Assembly (NCBI RefSeq): GCF_022458985.1
Contig: NC_061786.1
Location: 4,511,501 to 4,575,500 of the forward strand
Source: Mugil cephalus
Taxonomy: Eukaryota > Chordata > Actinopteri > Mugiliformes > Mugilidae
Direction: 5' to 3'
DNA: 64,000 nt
Positions 51,961-63,660 of the stretch are shown here, piece by piece (the stretch's first letter is position 1; each line of letters begins with the position of its first letter). Below the pieces are notes generated by a model. It ran no database searches. It was not told where the DNA came from and saw only the letters and a list, made by a program, of their open reading frames with translations. Made by a program: the position numbers and the translations under genes.

Positions 51961-54888
51961 TAATAGAGACATCAGATTAACTTGTCAAGACCTGAACAGG
52001 TTTAAATCAGTGGGTTTGAATGGTTCTTTGCCTGTGTTTTGTAATAGGGTATGGTGCAAAAGTGTGTTGTAAACAGTTGACAGTGATTTGGATCATTTGT
52101 TTCCAAACAAAAAATCAGCGCCGTGGTCCCGTGGTCTGCATTCTGTTCCTGTGCCTGTGTGGCCTTTCTTTCAGCGTTACCATAGTCCAAAGACACGTGT
52201 GTTAGGTATTTAATTGGTGAATTAAATCGACTGTATGCGTGTGAATAAATGTTTGTCTCTCTGTTACAGACTGGCGAGCTCTCCAGGGTGTACCCATTAT
52301 GTTGCGCAAAGCCAGCTGCATGGGACAGACCCCAGATAATACATCCAGCCTTTAATGTATGTATCATGGCATATACAGTATTAGCAGCTTTTTTGTCATC
52401 CACATATACATATATATGTCATATGCATATATCCAGGATATGGTAAAATATCAATAGTTTAATCAACCACAACTAACACATAAAGACAAAGATAGGTCGA
52501 CTTTATTTTTTCAGAACAGCTGTCATGTTGGATGCATTTTATTAAACATTCATTAAACAGTCCCTCCTGTTTGTTTACTGTAAATGTGAATGTGAAGACA
52601 TCAATCAAGACGTTTCCCGTTGCTGAGGAGTGAGTCATTCCTTTAGGAAACCATGAGATGGCGCTAGAGACCATTAAATCCACATTAGTCATCCGCACAG
52701 CTGAAACTTTATATATATATTTGGGTGGATATATTTCTGAATGCCACCCTTCCCACCTGTTCACCTCCATGTCTTCCGGTGAACGTATTTAAGGAAGTTA
52801 ATTAATTAAAACCTAATCACTATGAACTATTCTTGATGCAGTTCTATTTTTTTTTTCCAACTGACCAGATCATGAATATTTAAAATAATATAACCAAAGT
52901 CTGGCCAGTTATGAATAATTAATTATTGGAAAATGTGTTTAAACACTTTGTTGCGTTTGCATTAATTATTAAACACATTTCGGCATGACTGGCATGTCCT
53001 GTGGCATAGTTTTTTTTTTTCATCTTAAACTTTATCTAAAACACTATCATGTAATTCTAAAACAGTCTTAAATATCATGCTTGAAGAACAATATTATCCT
53101 CATTAATCTAATATTATACAGGCTGAATCTTTTGCATCTTTTGCAAAGTGATTTTCAAGAAGAAGCATAATTAAGTGTGTGAAAACACTTCTCTGAGACG
53201 CACACCTTTTCTCAGTGTTTATATTAAAGGTCTTATTGCAGACTCGTTTGACTGAACAACACTTCTGAAATTCCCATGGAACTTATCAATTAAGATTTCC
53301 ACAGATTTCTGCTGATTCCGGGCAGCTCTTGACAAGTTGTAAATCATGCAGTACAGAGATTAACCGAGATAAAAGATTCTGAAAAGTAACACTGAAAGAA
53401 CATCAGTAGTTTTTATTTACCGGTGTGTGTGTAAGATCTTTGCACACGTACAGAGAAATGCATTTGAACACATACGACCCATCTGAAACAAGAGTTGTGT
53501 GTGCCTCTTATTTATTTGTCTTCATGGGCAATTCACTGAATAAAACAAATACCGTTACAACACAAAAAATTATTATTTTTCCAAAGCAGTTTTGGCCACA
53601 TGTTATGTACATGTTACAACGTCATAATAAAAAGACCTCCTCACTGTTTTGTCCGTTTAATAATTAAAAAAGCATTTCACTGTTCACCAGGCATTTACAT
53701 TGGAATCGAATGCTCAGGTCAAACCACCTTCACTTTTTTTTTTTCAAATTTTTTTTTTGCAAATGCAAAACTTGTCAACAATAAATAATAATATAAAATG
53801 TACACAAAAAGATTGACAGTCCACCACAAGTTAAAACGTTGAACAGATTGGATGTTTAGGAACAAGGAAGCTGGAGGGGAGGGTTTTATTCTTCTTAGCA
53901 AAAATGTGACGGTTCATACAAGTTACAGAAAGAGCTGATCATCTATACATTGACACTAGCAAGATAACAAAGTTGTTGTTTCTGGTATATTTCATTTTGT
54001 ACAAAGAAGGGAGAGTCTTCTTTACAAGCGAGCATCATTGTCTTAACTGTAGAGATTATACAAGCAAGAGTTAAGGCAACTTCTCTGTTGTTTTTGAAAA
54101 GTAACATGAAGTCCTATCATGTTTTGTTTTTGTCTGTGGACCACTTGTTTCTATCGGGTTTGGAGTTGGTTGTCATTGCATAATTCAGGTTGTTGACCCG
54201 GCCTGTAGTCCGTCATCAAAAAAGGAATGCTGGAGATTTGTCACGAGTCTGGTTGCCGTCACAGAGACTGATTGAGTGGTCCAGAGTTCCCACATGAGAG
54301 TTACGCTTTCATATCTTCATTTCTGCCTCAGACACAGACAGTATACCGCTTGTGCTGCAGATTAGGCTCAGACATAACCTGGCGTGTGGCTGTAGGGTCT
54401 GCGTGTGTGTGAATGTGTGGGTTAGGTGTGTCAAGCAGGAACAAAAGCAGACAAAACAAGTGATCGCGGTTAGTTCCTCATCACCATAAAGCCTCTCGAC
54501 CTGCTCAATCAGAATGACTTGGGGGAGTCTGGGAGATTAATTTGGCCTGATGTTGGCACGAGAAGAGAAGTTGGGAAAAGTTCGCCTGAACAAGTGGCAC
54601 TCGCTCTTCGAAGAGTAAATTTTAAAGAATAATTTGACATTTTAGAATCATATTTTTCCACACAAGATGAATCTGGAGTCAGAAAACGTTTAGCCTAGTG
54701 TAAAGTTGGAAAATGTGTTTAGAGGTAAAATAAATAAATAAATACATAATTTTCTATACCTATCTTCCCTACACCAAGTTAGATAAGTTCTTTCTAAACT
54801 AGGATGACTGAGCAGCTGCTGACTGTAATTCCTGACAAGGACAGCTTACCATTTACATTATACCAGTACCAAGGGGATATTTTGTCGT

Positions 54889-54901
54889 CCACTAGGTGGC
54901 G
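54889..54901 (+). promoter_or_regulatory. CTCF-like motif
   Basis: CCACTAGGTGGCG fits the CTCF core CCASYAGRKGGC. A second, poorer match (CCATGAGATGGCGCTAGA) starts near 52650; both share GGCGCTAGAGACC. Occupancy is unknown. Confidence 0.4.
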
Positions 54902-57540
54902 CTAGAGACCTGAAATCCCACCCACGGCCTTGGTTTTGACTGCCTTAATTCTTAAGAAACACAGAAACATCTACAGCATCCAGATTCTTGGTTGCATTTG
55001 CCCTGGTTTTGTGCTTTCAGTAGCAAAAACGTTTAAAGTAGAATAATTCAGATTTTTCCTGACATCAAATGTTGGCAATGGATATTTGATGAAGAATCAC
55101 AGAAAGAAATAGTTCAACTAAATCCACTTCAGCAGGCAAAACAGACAAGACAAAAGCAGGCAGCCTAAAAACAGCATCTTCGCTGCCTCTGGTTGCAGAG
55201 TAATGAAGTGGGGGCAAGGAAATGCTTAAAGTGACACCAAAGCTGGGCCCTGGCAAGCGGCAGGCTAAGCCTAAATACCTGACTAACAGGCAACAGATAG
55301 AGTTGCGTGCTGCTTATTCTGAGTCAACACTTTGTAATCTCAGCTGGACTGTCTGCTTGCACCTGCCTCACGCATAAACACGTTCACAAAGTCACGTTTA
55401 CTGTGTGCGTCGCGTGTCACACAAGTATGTATGAGTGTATGAGTTATCAGTGTATGAGTAAATGTTGGCCTCATTTGGACACAGGGGGAATCACACGATG
55501 TCTCACTCTGACAGAATTAAATAAAACAAAGGCAACAAACAGAGAGATGCGGTGACATTGCAAAGAAATGTATACATTTAATGTAATGTAAGACTGATGA
55601 TGTCTCCTTAAACCGAAGCTGTATTTTATTCTACTTATTTTGACATGCGTATCATGGGTCTTTGTGGATTTGGTAAACCAAAAAGAATGATAACAGTAAT
55701 ACTGACTTTGACATCCACTTATGTTCTCCTGTATCTTTTTTTTTTATTATTTTTTTTTTTAAATAAGTGCTTGTTATTTTGGCAACTATAAATTATCTGG
55801 TCAAATCTTCAGTTAAAAATCCATTTCCACTGAAAACGAGGTGACATGTTTTGTTTCAACACACCAGAGGCCTTTGGCATATGATAATACCTTGTCTCAC
55901 ACTGGTACAATGTACCTCCTCCATAGGAGTGTAAACTAAATGCTGCCTTTGTTTGACGGCATCCCAGCTCACTAAGCCACGGTGTAACTGGATCAGATCA
56001 AACTGGATGGGCGACAGTTGTGTTGCGTTTACTTGAACTTCCCAAAAAGCCTGTACAGAATGACACTGAGTCAAGGACAGCACCGGCTTTAAATATAGTT
56101 TAGCTTAAAACTATTAAGAATTGGCAAAAAAATAAAAAAATAAAAAACTTGGCAGGATTAGTGGAAAAGCAAGAAGCAATGTGTTCCAAATTATTGCCAA
56201 AATGAATCTGTCTCAACTGTGTTTATTGTTGAAATATTTCTGTTGTTACTTCAACAGTTTTCCTCTAGGTCCCACAAGAATAATTTATGAAAGAGCTGGC
56301 TTCCCTCCGCCCCCTCTAAGTTCAGTGCAGTCTCAAACTAACCCGTGACAGGAACATCGCTGGTAATGCATTATAGAAAAGATTAAGTACTAGCCTGCGG
56401 TAGCAAGTACCCATTGCATGCTGGCAGAGTTTCCACATCGCCATGCCATCCCAGTTCTTTCGTGGTGCAGTAAGCCTTGAAATGCTCTCAAACAGCAGGG
56501 GTCTGTGTTGCCGTTTCTAACATGGCTTACTGTTCGAGCACACAGGCGGCGTTCAGAAGAGGGTTCTGGAAATGCAAGGAATGATTATCATAACTCTGTC
56601 TCATACATGTGTAACAATATACCTAAACTGAGTGAAGTTTAAGAGCAAACAAATAGACACCAAAGGAAAATGGCAGGGACTGCGTGATTCCACCCACACA
56701 CCATTACTTGTTGGTGAAAGTTAACATTATCTCCAGTTTGCTGATTTGGTAGGAATAATATCGCTCAACACAACCAAAGAAGATTTTGTGTCCAAGGACA
56801 GCTTACCAGCCTCTGATTGAACCACCTTTCTAAATTGCCATTCAGTCATATTGCATCAACTGTATTCATGCTTATTCTGCTTGTTTTGAGATGTCACCCA
56901 TGAGAATCACCCGGAACACTAAGTGTCAGATTGTACATTTTTGCTGGTTCTAGACAAGCAAAGGCAAAGAAGATTTATTTTTGCCGGCATCGAGGTTTTA
57001 GAGTTTTAACTTTGTGATATCAGTCAACACTTAAGTGACAAGTAGCAAGAGAATAAATGACACTTACTGGAAATTTTGTACCTTCATTGTGGCATCAGGT
57101 TAAACTGAACCATAGAAATCTCTCTTTGGGGCTCTTTCACTAATTTCCAAGAAGCAGCTTTGAATGTTGGAGACTATGGTGCATTAATTAGTAAAAGACA
57201 ATACTGAGAGTACTTGCTTTGATAAGGGAGGGTGGATAAAGCCAAAGGGGCAGTGTGGGCTGAGAGTCTCTAAATGAGGAGAGAAGCTGCAGGGTTAAGT
57301 CCTCCTGTTGCAGGAATATACTGTCTTCAGTTCTAAGGTCAGGCTGTCCTGCTGGCCAAATCCAGTCCACTGAAGTTCAGTTCATCAGAGTGTCTGTCAC
57401 ACAGACAAAAGAAGTCCTCTCCACTATCGTGTTTGCTTGCACTCTCATCAGTCGTTGAAGGCGATTTGTGGTGCTGGTAGACTGGACGATGGGTGAGGAT
57501 GAGAACAAGGTGTGTGTGTGCACATGTGGAGTAGTGTAGT

Positions 57541-57593
57541 TGGGAGTGGTGGGATTTGGGAGTGGCGGTGGGGGTGGTGGGGTGGTGGGGTGT
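57541..57593 (+). repeat. G-rich tract with G-quadruplex potential
   Basis: At least six runs of three to five G, separated by short TGGT-like loops, lie on the plus strand. The presumed sobp transcript would carry the C-rich strand. Confidence 0.6.
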
Positions 57594-57640
57594 AGACAAG
57601 TGAGTGTCGTTGATGGCACTGCCGTCCTCAGAGCATCCAT

Positions 57641-59140
57641 CTGTGAAACAGAGTGGGAGGAGAGTTAGACTGAGTCATGGCTGTTTTCTGGAAAAGTTGA
57701 TGCATAGATTAAAGCAGACTTTCATTTTAAGGTAAGCTGACCATCCCAAAGGATGGTCAGCTGATAGAGACAGGTTTTGGAGTTAAAACAACGGGATCAA
57801 ATTAAAGCCCGTGGAGATTTTCAGCGGCACTTCTTAATTTGGGGTTTATTCACTCGGGTACAAGCAATCAGTATAAGCTCGAGGATAATTTTGGGCAAAC
57901 ACAGAATGAAATATTCAGCAGCTGCTCCTCTGGTGCCATAAATTTTACATCATGTTTAGATATTGAATGAGAATGGATGCCTCGTGAAATTGCCAGCAAG
58001 TGGAAAGGTGAGCTATAGCATTCAACATTCAGCATTCAAATCCTAAATTGTTAAGCATCAGAAAATTACAGCGCATCGGTTCTGTTTATTTCAGCTGCTG
58101 GTTTGCTCAGAGCTGTGATAACGGAGCATGTGGCTTGATTTCCATCTTTTGTCGTCACTAATTAATCTTATTCAGGGCACTCTCCTCATGTTACCACAAC
58201 CTGAATTGGTCTTCAATTGCCCTTGAATACAATTTCATTTAATTAATAACTCGAGGAGTGCATCATTAAATTAAGTATTAATGTGCTGAATAAATCGTTG
58301 ACATGAAAGACTTCCCATTTGTACTCTGAAGCTCTTCGAGGTGAACTGGAAGTCACAATAAAGCAACAAGTAATCTTCATATAAAATGGGAGTAATGTGC
58401 AAACGTGTGTAAATACGTGTTAAATAACTGTGTTCATTAAACACATGATCTGGCAAAACATTCATAAAAAAAAAAATAAAACCGACAAAATAGACTGCAC
58501 ATGCATTATAACGCTGACATTTCTTACGAATGTAATTGTTTTTTTCAGATATTGAGCCTTAAATTTTAGTTTCATATCAATAAGTGTTTGGGTAAAATAA
58601 GGCTTAAATAACCTGGCTATATTAACAGACTTAACCTCGCTAGCACTTTTAGAGGCATTTTGGAGTCAGCATCTGCGAAGACTCCTCCAGGTGGCATAAA
58701 AATAATTCAATACCTCACCTACACAAATTCTGTCAAAGCACCTGTGGTCATTATTATGGGATTATTATTCAGTTGGTGCCTGTTTGACCCCCTCTGCACT
58801 GTTTGGCTGACAGTTGCTTTAAACAAGCATTGCACTGTGAAATTCTGATTAAGTGATCAACCTTATTCAAACTAATAAAACATAAAATAATCCTGTTGCC
58901 AGAACTTTCAGATTTTAAGATTATAACACTAAATATGAGAGGTAAACAGCCTGTTAAAGAACAGGAAATTATTGTGAGTGGTTCAAAAATAATTTCCATG
59001 AAGTGCGGGAAATTGGAAACAGCAAAACTACACTGATGGGCACCCTACTGTGAATTATGAAATGTCACTGAATAAATTTGGGTGGATTTAAACAAACGGT
59101 GTGCACACTTTACTTGTGGAGGACCCCGGGGTGAACCCAC
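57641..59140 (-). other. Probable sobp intron after the stop codon
   Basis: About 1.5 kb between donor gtgggt at 59140 and acceptor before 57640. I see no other feature. Confidence 0.4.
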
Positions 59141-59141
59141 C

Positions 59142-61196
59142 TCATTTATTTTGATTGCGAATCCGCAGACATCTCCTCTTTAGCGGGGGCTCCAGCTCAG
59201 GACTCCCGGCTGCTGATAGCGGTGCACTGATGGAGCAGGACAGGATTGCCGTCTTGTCAGCAGAGGGCTTTGGCACTGGCTGGATGACTACACAGCCTCC
59301 GGTTGACAGAAGTGGCAGGGCATAGGCGTGCTCACCCTCCTCCAAGTTGGAGTCAGGATCTGGCTTACCCTCCACCGTGTCCAGTGTGTCATCTTGTGCC
59401 GAGACTCGCCTCCCCGGCTCCCATTCACCCACTGAGCAATTGTTCTCTTTCAGTGCCTCATGCTCCAGCTCAACGTTGGTCGACTGCTCCGCTGGCTCCG
59501 CTTCTCCTCTAATCCCATCACCTCTTTGGTCAGGGCAAGACTCAAATGCAGGATTGATAAGTGAGTGCCATCCTGTACCATTGACTATGACATTACATGG
59601 GGCAGCAGGGCTAGTTTGAAGCTGGGGCCCGGGTAGGGGCTGGGTCCGTACTGTACTAGGTAAGTGGGGTGCAGGAGGGTTAGAGATACTTAGCTGGCTT
59701 ACTGGGTGATCTGCTTTGCTAGAGGGGCTGTTGTTGATGGAAGGTGGGGTTGATGCTTCCAGTGTGTTAGGGTGTGCCACCCCTTCCCACTCTGTAGTGC
59801 TGAGGAGGTTCTGTGAGAGGTGAACCCCGTCCCCATCCTCACGGTTTCCCTTCCCTTCCCTCCCCAGCCCAGCTGCTGGTGGAGATCTTGATTCAGCCTC
59901 TGCCTCTATTTTGACCTGGACCCCAGGTAGCATCCTTTGAATTACCTGCTGTTGGCATGACTTCTGGCCCATAGTGAGATCAATAACTCCTTCCATCGGT
60001 CCAGAGCCAGTGGTTAGACAAAGGTTGCCTGAATGATCCTCTGCCTTCACAGTCAAGTCCACTAACGCTGTCCTGCTTCTTTCTGAGCGTACAGGAGAGA
60101 CACGCTCTCTGCTGGCTGGCTCCATCTTCTGCTCCCCTTTCTCACCTCCTGAGAAACCTGGAGAGTGGAGTCCAGAGGCTGAAGTGTCTGACGACTCTGG
60201 AGCACTGCGGACGGAGCCACTGCTCTCGGGTTGGTCCCTGGATGATTTGGGGTTGAAGGGGATAGGGATTGGAATAGGGATTGGAACTGGCAAGGGCACA
60301 ATGACTGGGTAAGGGACCAAAAGAGTTGGTGGGGGTACCAATGGAGCCAAGGATGGCATACCAAAGTTCATCATTGGGGGCAGGGGGATGGGTCCATTGG
60401 GCATCATGTTGACTGGGGGGAAATGGGGCAGGCCTGGCATGGGGAGACCAGGGTGTGGGGGCATCATGCCAGGGTTGGGATTAGATGAGTGGTGGACATG
60501 TGGAGACAGCAAAGGCCTGTGCATGGGACTTGATGCTGGACCTAGGCTCCTTGGGGGAGGTGGTGGACCAATACCAGGGATCATAGGGTTTGACAGCGGA
60601 CTGTTGGGTCCTGCAGGGTGGGCAGAGGGACGAAGAAATGGGGGACGCATCTGCTGCATCATTTGATGCTCCATGAACAAAGGTAAGGGCATGGGTCCCC
60701 GGGGTGTCATCACCATGGGAGGGCTACCAGAAGGAACCCCAACTGGTGGGTGCAAAGTGGGAACAGGTGGAGGAGGAAGTGTGGGGCTCTCGTGCGGTCT
60801 GGGTGTGGGAATTTTAGCTGAAGAGGAGGAGGACGGTGAGCAGACAGCACCGGCGTCTGAGGGTGAGGTGGCTGAAGATGTGGAAGGGGCCAAAGCGGAG
60901 GTGGCGGAAGGCCCCCCTGGTGATGGGGCTTTACGTCGAAGGTCCGTTAGCGGCGTTCCCCAGGATTCAGGGGTGAGCAGCTGTACCCCTCCACTGCACT
61001 CTGGCTTACCCTCTCCACCAGGCCCGTGTCCTGGGTTGCACAGTGCTCCAGGAAGGGCAGCTTGGGTCTCCTTGTAGAAAATGTCCATCTTATATTGGTT
61101 CAGGCATTTGGCACTGCAGAATTGCAGCCTCCTCTCACCAGCACCAAAGTCCAAGTACTCCTTGGTGTGGCGGATGTGCTTACACCAGTCACACAC
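59142..61196 (-). CDS. sobp: Sine oculis-binding protein homologue, large C-terminal coding exon
   Basis: The exon starts after acceptor tgtcttgcag at 61196 and ends at TGA 59144-59142, giving 684 codons. It opens with an FCS-type zinc finger, CDWCKHIRHTKEYLDFG then LQFCSAKCLNQYKMDIFYKE, as in vertebrate SOBP. A long Pro-rich region follows, with PPTLLVPYPVIVPLPVPIPI (about residues 289-308). Two SUMO-interaction-type motifs are ALVDLTVKAED (about 377-387) and GVIDLTMGQK (about 403-412). The basic C-terminus is LEPPLKRRCLRIRNQNK, identical in kind to human SOBP and likely a nuclear signal. SOBP is a nuclear co-factor linked to Six-family proteins and inner-ear and brain development. The first zinc finger and N-terminus lie to the right of the window. 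Fish have sobp duplicates; I cannot assign a or b. G-rich open frames on the plus strand across this exon are shadows. Confidence 0.95.
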   Translation of the reverse strand: MCDWCKHIRHTKEYLDFGAGERRLQFCSAKCLNQYKMDIFYKETQAALPGALCNPGHGPGGEGKPECSGGVQLLTPESWGTPLTDLRRKAPSPGGPSATSALAPSTSSATSPSDAGAVCSPSSSSSAKIPTPRPHESPTLPPPPVPTLHPPVGVPSGSPPMVMTPRGPMPLPLFMEHQMMQQMRPPFLRPSAHPAGPNSPLSNPMIPGIGPPPPPRSLGPASSPMHRPLLSPHVHHSSNPNPGMMPPHPGLPMPGLPHFPPVNMMPNGPIPLPPMMNFGMPSLAPLVPPPTLLVPYPVIVPLPVPIPIPIPIPFNPKSSRDQPESSGSVRSAPESSDTSASGLHSPGFSGGEKGEQKMEPASRERVSPVRSERSRTALVDLTVKAEDHSGNLCLTTGSGPMEGVIDLTMGQKSCQQQVIQRMLPGVQVKIEAEAESRSPPAAGLGREGKGNREDGDGVHLSQNLLSTTEWEGVAHPNTLEASTPPSINNSPSSKADHPVSQLSISNPPAPHLPSTVRTQPLPGPQLQTSPAAPCNVIVNGTGWHSLINPAFESCPDQRGDGIRGEAEPAEQSTNVELEHEALKENNCSVGEWEPGRRVSAQDDTLDTVEGKPDPDSNLEEGEHAYALPLLSTGGCVVIQPVPKPSADKTAILSCSISAPLSAAGSPELEPPLKRRCLRIRNQNK

Positions 61197-61903
61197 CTGC
61201 AAGACAGACACACATAACACATATAGTGCATCAGCAGTCTGTCACCCTGCATACAAAACACTTCTAATTTGTACTTGATGAAGTACAAAACCATCTTGGG
61301 CGAAATAAAGACAAATCTCAGCCTCCATACCATCTGGAGATGAGCCCATTTTAAAAAAGATTCTTTTGTAGCAACCTGATGCAGTTTCTAATTCTAAACA
61401 TCTGTCCAGAAAAGACACTTTGTTTGTTTATATAAATGACCTTGACAGTGTTCAGTTTGTGTGATGTATGGCTTTTGCATGCATCTGTATTGCTGTGTTT
61501 TCTCTACTCAACATTTACAGTAAACTAAATGTGCACATAACCGTGTTCTGATTCTAAGTGCTATTGCAGTGACTTTGCCTTAAAGTTTTTGTACCAACAA
61601 GGAATGCCCATTAACACCTTCTGTTGGCAATAAAGCCTCTCTCAATCTCATTTCACCAGGGGTCCCTAGGATAGACGTGCCTTGAGCACAACCAGAAAAA
61701 AAAAGATTCTTAAATCAGGGGATCTTCACTACACAGACATTATAGTTAAGGCAAGTTAGATGCTTGAAGGTTGACTGTACAATGGTGTAATGGTTATACA
61801 CTTGATGAACTAAAAACTTCTGGTGCAGGATTCAGTTTTTAAGACGTTTGCGCTTCAGATTTCAGGGTGATATAATAATTTAGCAATAGCTTAGTAGTGT
61901 GTT

Positions 61904-61972
61904 ACAGAGAAAAAAAGACCTCTGCATGCAATTAGATAGTCCTATAACCAATCAGATCCATTTTGTTGTAAA
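61904..61972. repeat. Dispersed repeat, copy 2
   Basis: It shares CAGAGAAA, ACCTCTGCA, AGATAGTCCT and ATTTTGTTGTAAAC, in order, with 11741-11806, same orientation. Confidence 0.55.
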
Positions 61973-63450
61973 CACAATGAAATTCATGGCGCTCGGACGA
62001 TATTTATGACTACAACATTGTTATTCTTCTGTCCATCATGACATAAAATCCACTCGAGTCATAAGTTGTGTTGTAAGTCAAGGACACTTTTGTATGCCGG
62101 CAGCAAACTAGAGCTGGATCCTAACATGGGGAGGCTCAATTGAAAAGTTGTCTTTCTTAGTCACTGCAGTGGCACAAATCCCAAAACGCCCCGCTGCACT
62201 GTTTCATCGGCATTATGGACCTTTCCTGTACAGAACGTGCACATTTTTCTTGGGGAGGAAAATAAATGTGACCCTGGTAGAGCAGATAGCAGTGGGCGAG
62301 CCCTGAACACGGCGTTACTCGTCAGGCCACACACAGCTCACTCTGTCAGCTCTGGGAGGAGTGGCAGGTCCTCGCTGGAGATAATTAAGGCATTAATCAG
62401 TTGTCAGACCCTTCAACGACATCCATCCATCACACAGACCTTTAAGCCCTGCTGCTGAATGTTAATAAGTTGAGGGATGCAACCGGAAGGGGGGTAAACT
62501 CCTTCTGCAGTGGAAGACAGTGGACTCACATGGGCTGTTTGGGGAGACAGTATTGGCCAGGATTTCAAAAGAATACATAGCATGCTGTCCTGCACCTGTG
62601 ACATGTGTAAAACATCAGGTTGTTTGCACAGATAATGTGTTTCACGTCTGACTGTCCTATCCAAATACACTCATCTAAGCTGAGATGAAAAAGACTTTAT
62701 TCTCATTCAGGAAAGGTAACTTAATGACTGAACACAGTTTGGGACAAGTGGCTAGAGAACCTAAGAAACCACAGAAAAAACTGATCAGAGACTGCACTAC
62801 ACAGCGACTGCTCCACTTAAACTCCACGTTAGAAGTGCTCGGATGTCAATCCCTTGAATTGTGCACGTTTTAACTGCCCATTTAGTCCTAGCTAATTCAA
62901 TGAGCCATGACTGAGTAAAAGTCAAAAAGGTGCTCTCGCAAGTTGAGTTTGATAATGGTAGGCCCAGGATATTTTAAATAATAAATGTGCTGAAATTTTC
63001 CTCAACTCAGAAAGACAGATGGAGAGCACTTAACGACTTTCTGCACCGCGAGTGAAATTTCACTGCGCATTACGCTAATGGAGTTGTGCTTTCTCTTCCT
63101 CGCTCTTGCTCTCTCCCCACTCCTGCACACAGATGTTTGCAGTTGAATGTAATTACGGTCATTTATTTCCATCGCGGCCAACGAACCAGCGTCGGTGGTG
63201 TAGTTTAACCATTTGCATTACAACAATTATTGTGCGTCTAAACAAGCACAATCACCTCTGCAGTAATAGTGTTCTTCCTCCTCTAAGCCACCGACCCGGT
63301 GACGAGGTCAGAGGTATTTAAGAATACTCAGATCAGACAACTAGCTTTAGAGTGTAATTATTAGAAAGTTAGGTTAGGTGCTTCTCGAAATGATGATGGG
63401 CATATTCAGGGGTTAGGGGATTGGATGAAGGGTATTTAATTGCTGCAGTC

Positions 63451-63660
63451 ACGGAGACGAAGGAGAAGGTTGCGGACCAAACAGAATGCAGAAGTCGAGT
63501 AAGTTTCAGACGCTGAAGGAGAAGAAGAGGTTGCAGATGTTAAAGAGATTTCAGAGGATGTGGAGGATTTAGATAATAAAGAGGAAGAAGAGGAGGAGGT
63601 TGCTGAGGGTTGAGAGGCTCGAGAGTTTTAGACGGTGCAGAGATTGTAAGGTCTCACAAG
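63451..63660 (+). repeat. Purine-rich degenerate tandem repeat
   Basis: Blocks of GAAGGAGAAG or GAGGAAGAAG alternate with short endings such as TTGCAG, TTTCAG and TTTAG at uneven spacing of roughly 18 to 35 bp. It looks like a decayed minisatellite. Short Lys/Arg-rich frames cross it but carry no known domain. Confidence 0.5.

Larger units (their letters stand above)
49681..53400. other. Intergenic region between rock2 and sobp
   Basis: It contains a deleted LINE (49930-50835), a TTAA-type repeat (from 51441) and AT-rich sequence. No gene is supported. Open frames across it belong to the LINE or are short. Confidence 0.65.
53400..57640 (-). other. sobp: Probable sobp terminal non-coding exon (3' UTR)
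   Basis: A good acceptor (tctgtttcacag) on the minus strand precedes 57640. It can receive the donor at 59140 that follows the sobp stop codon. Downstream sequence is non-coding, with AATAAA candidates on the minus strand at about 53409 and 53505. The length, about 4 kb, is inferred. It includes a G-rich tract (57541-57593) and a CTCF-like site (54889-54901). Confidence 0.45.

Noticed and set aside
57339..57640. Pro/Thr-rich minus-strand frames just below the sobp acceptor
   Set aside because: They follow the sobp stop codon in the transcript and reflect the G/C-rich tract.
60388..61077. Gly-rich plus-strand frames across the sobp exon
   Set aside because: They are the antisense of the Pro-rich SOBP coding sequence.
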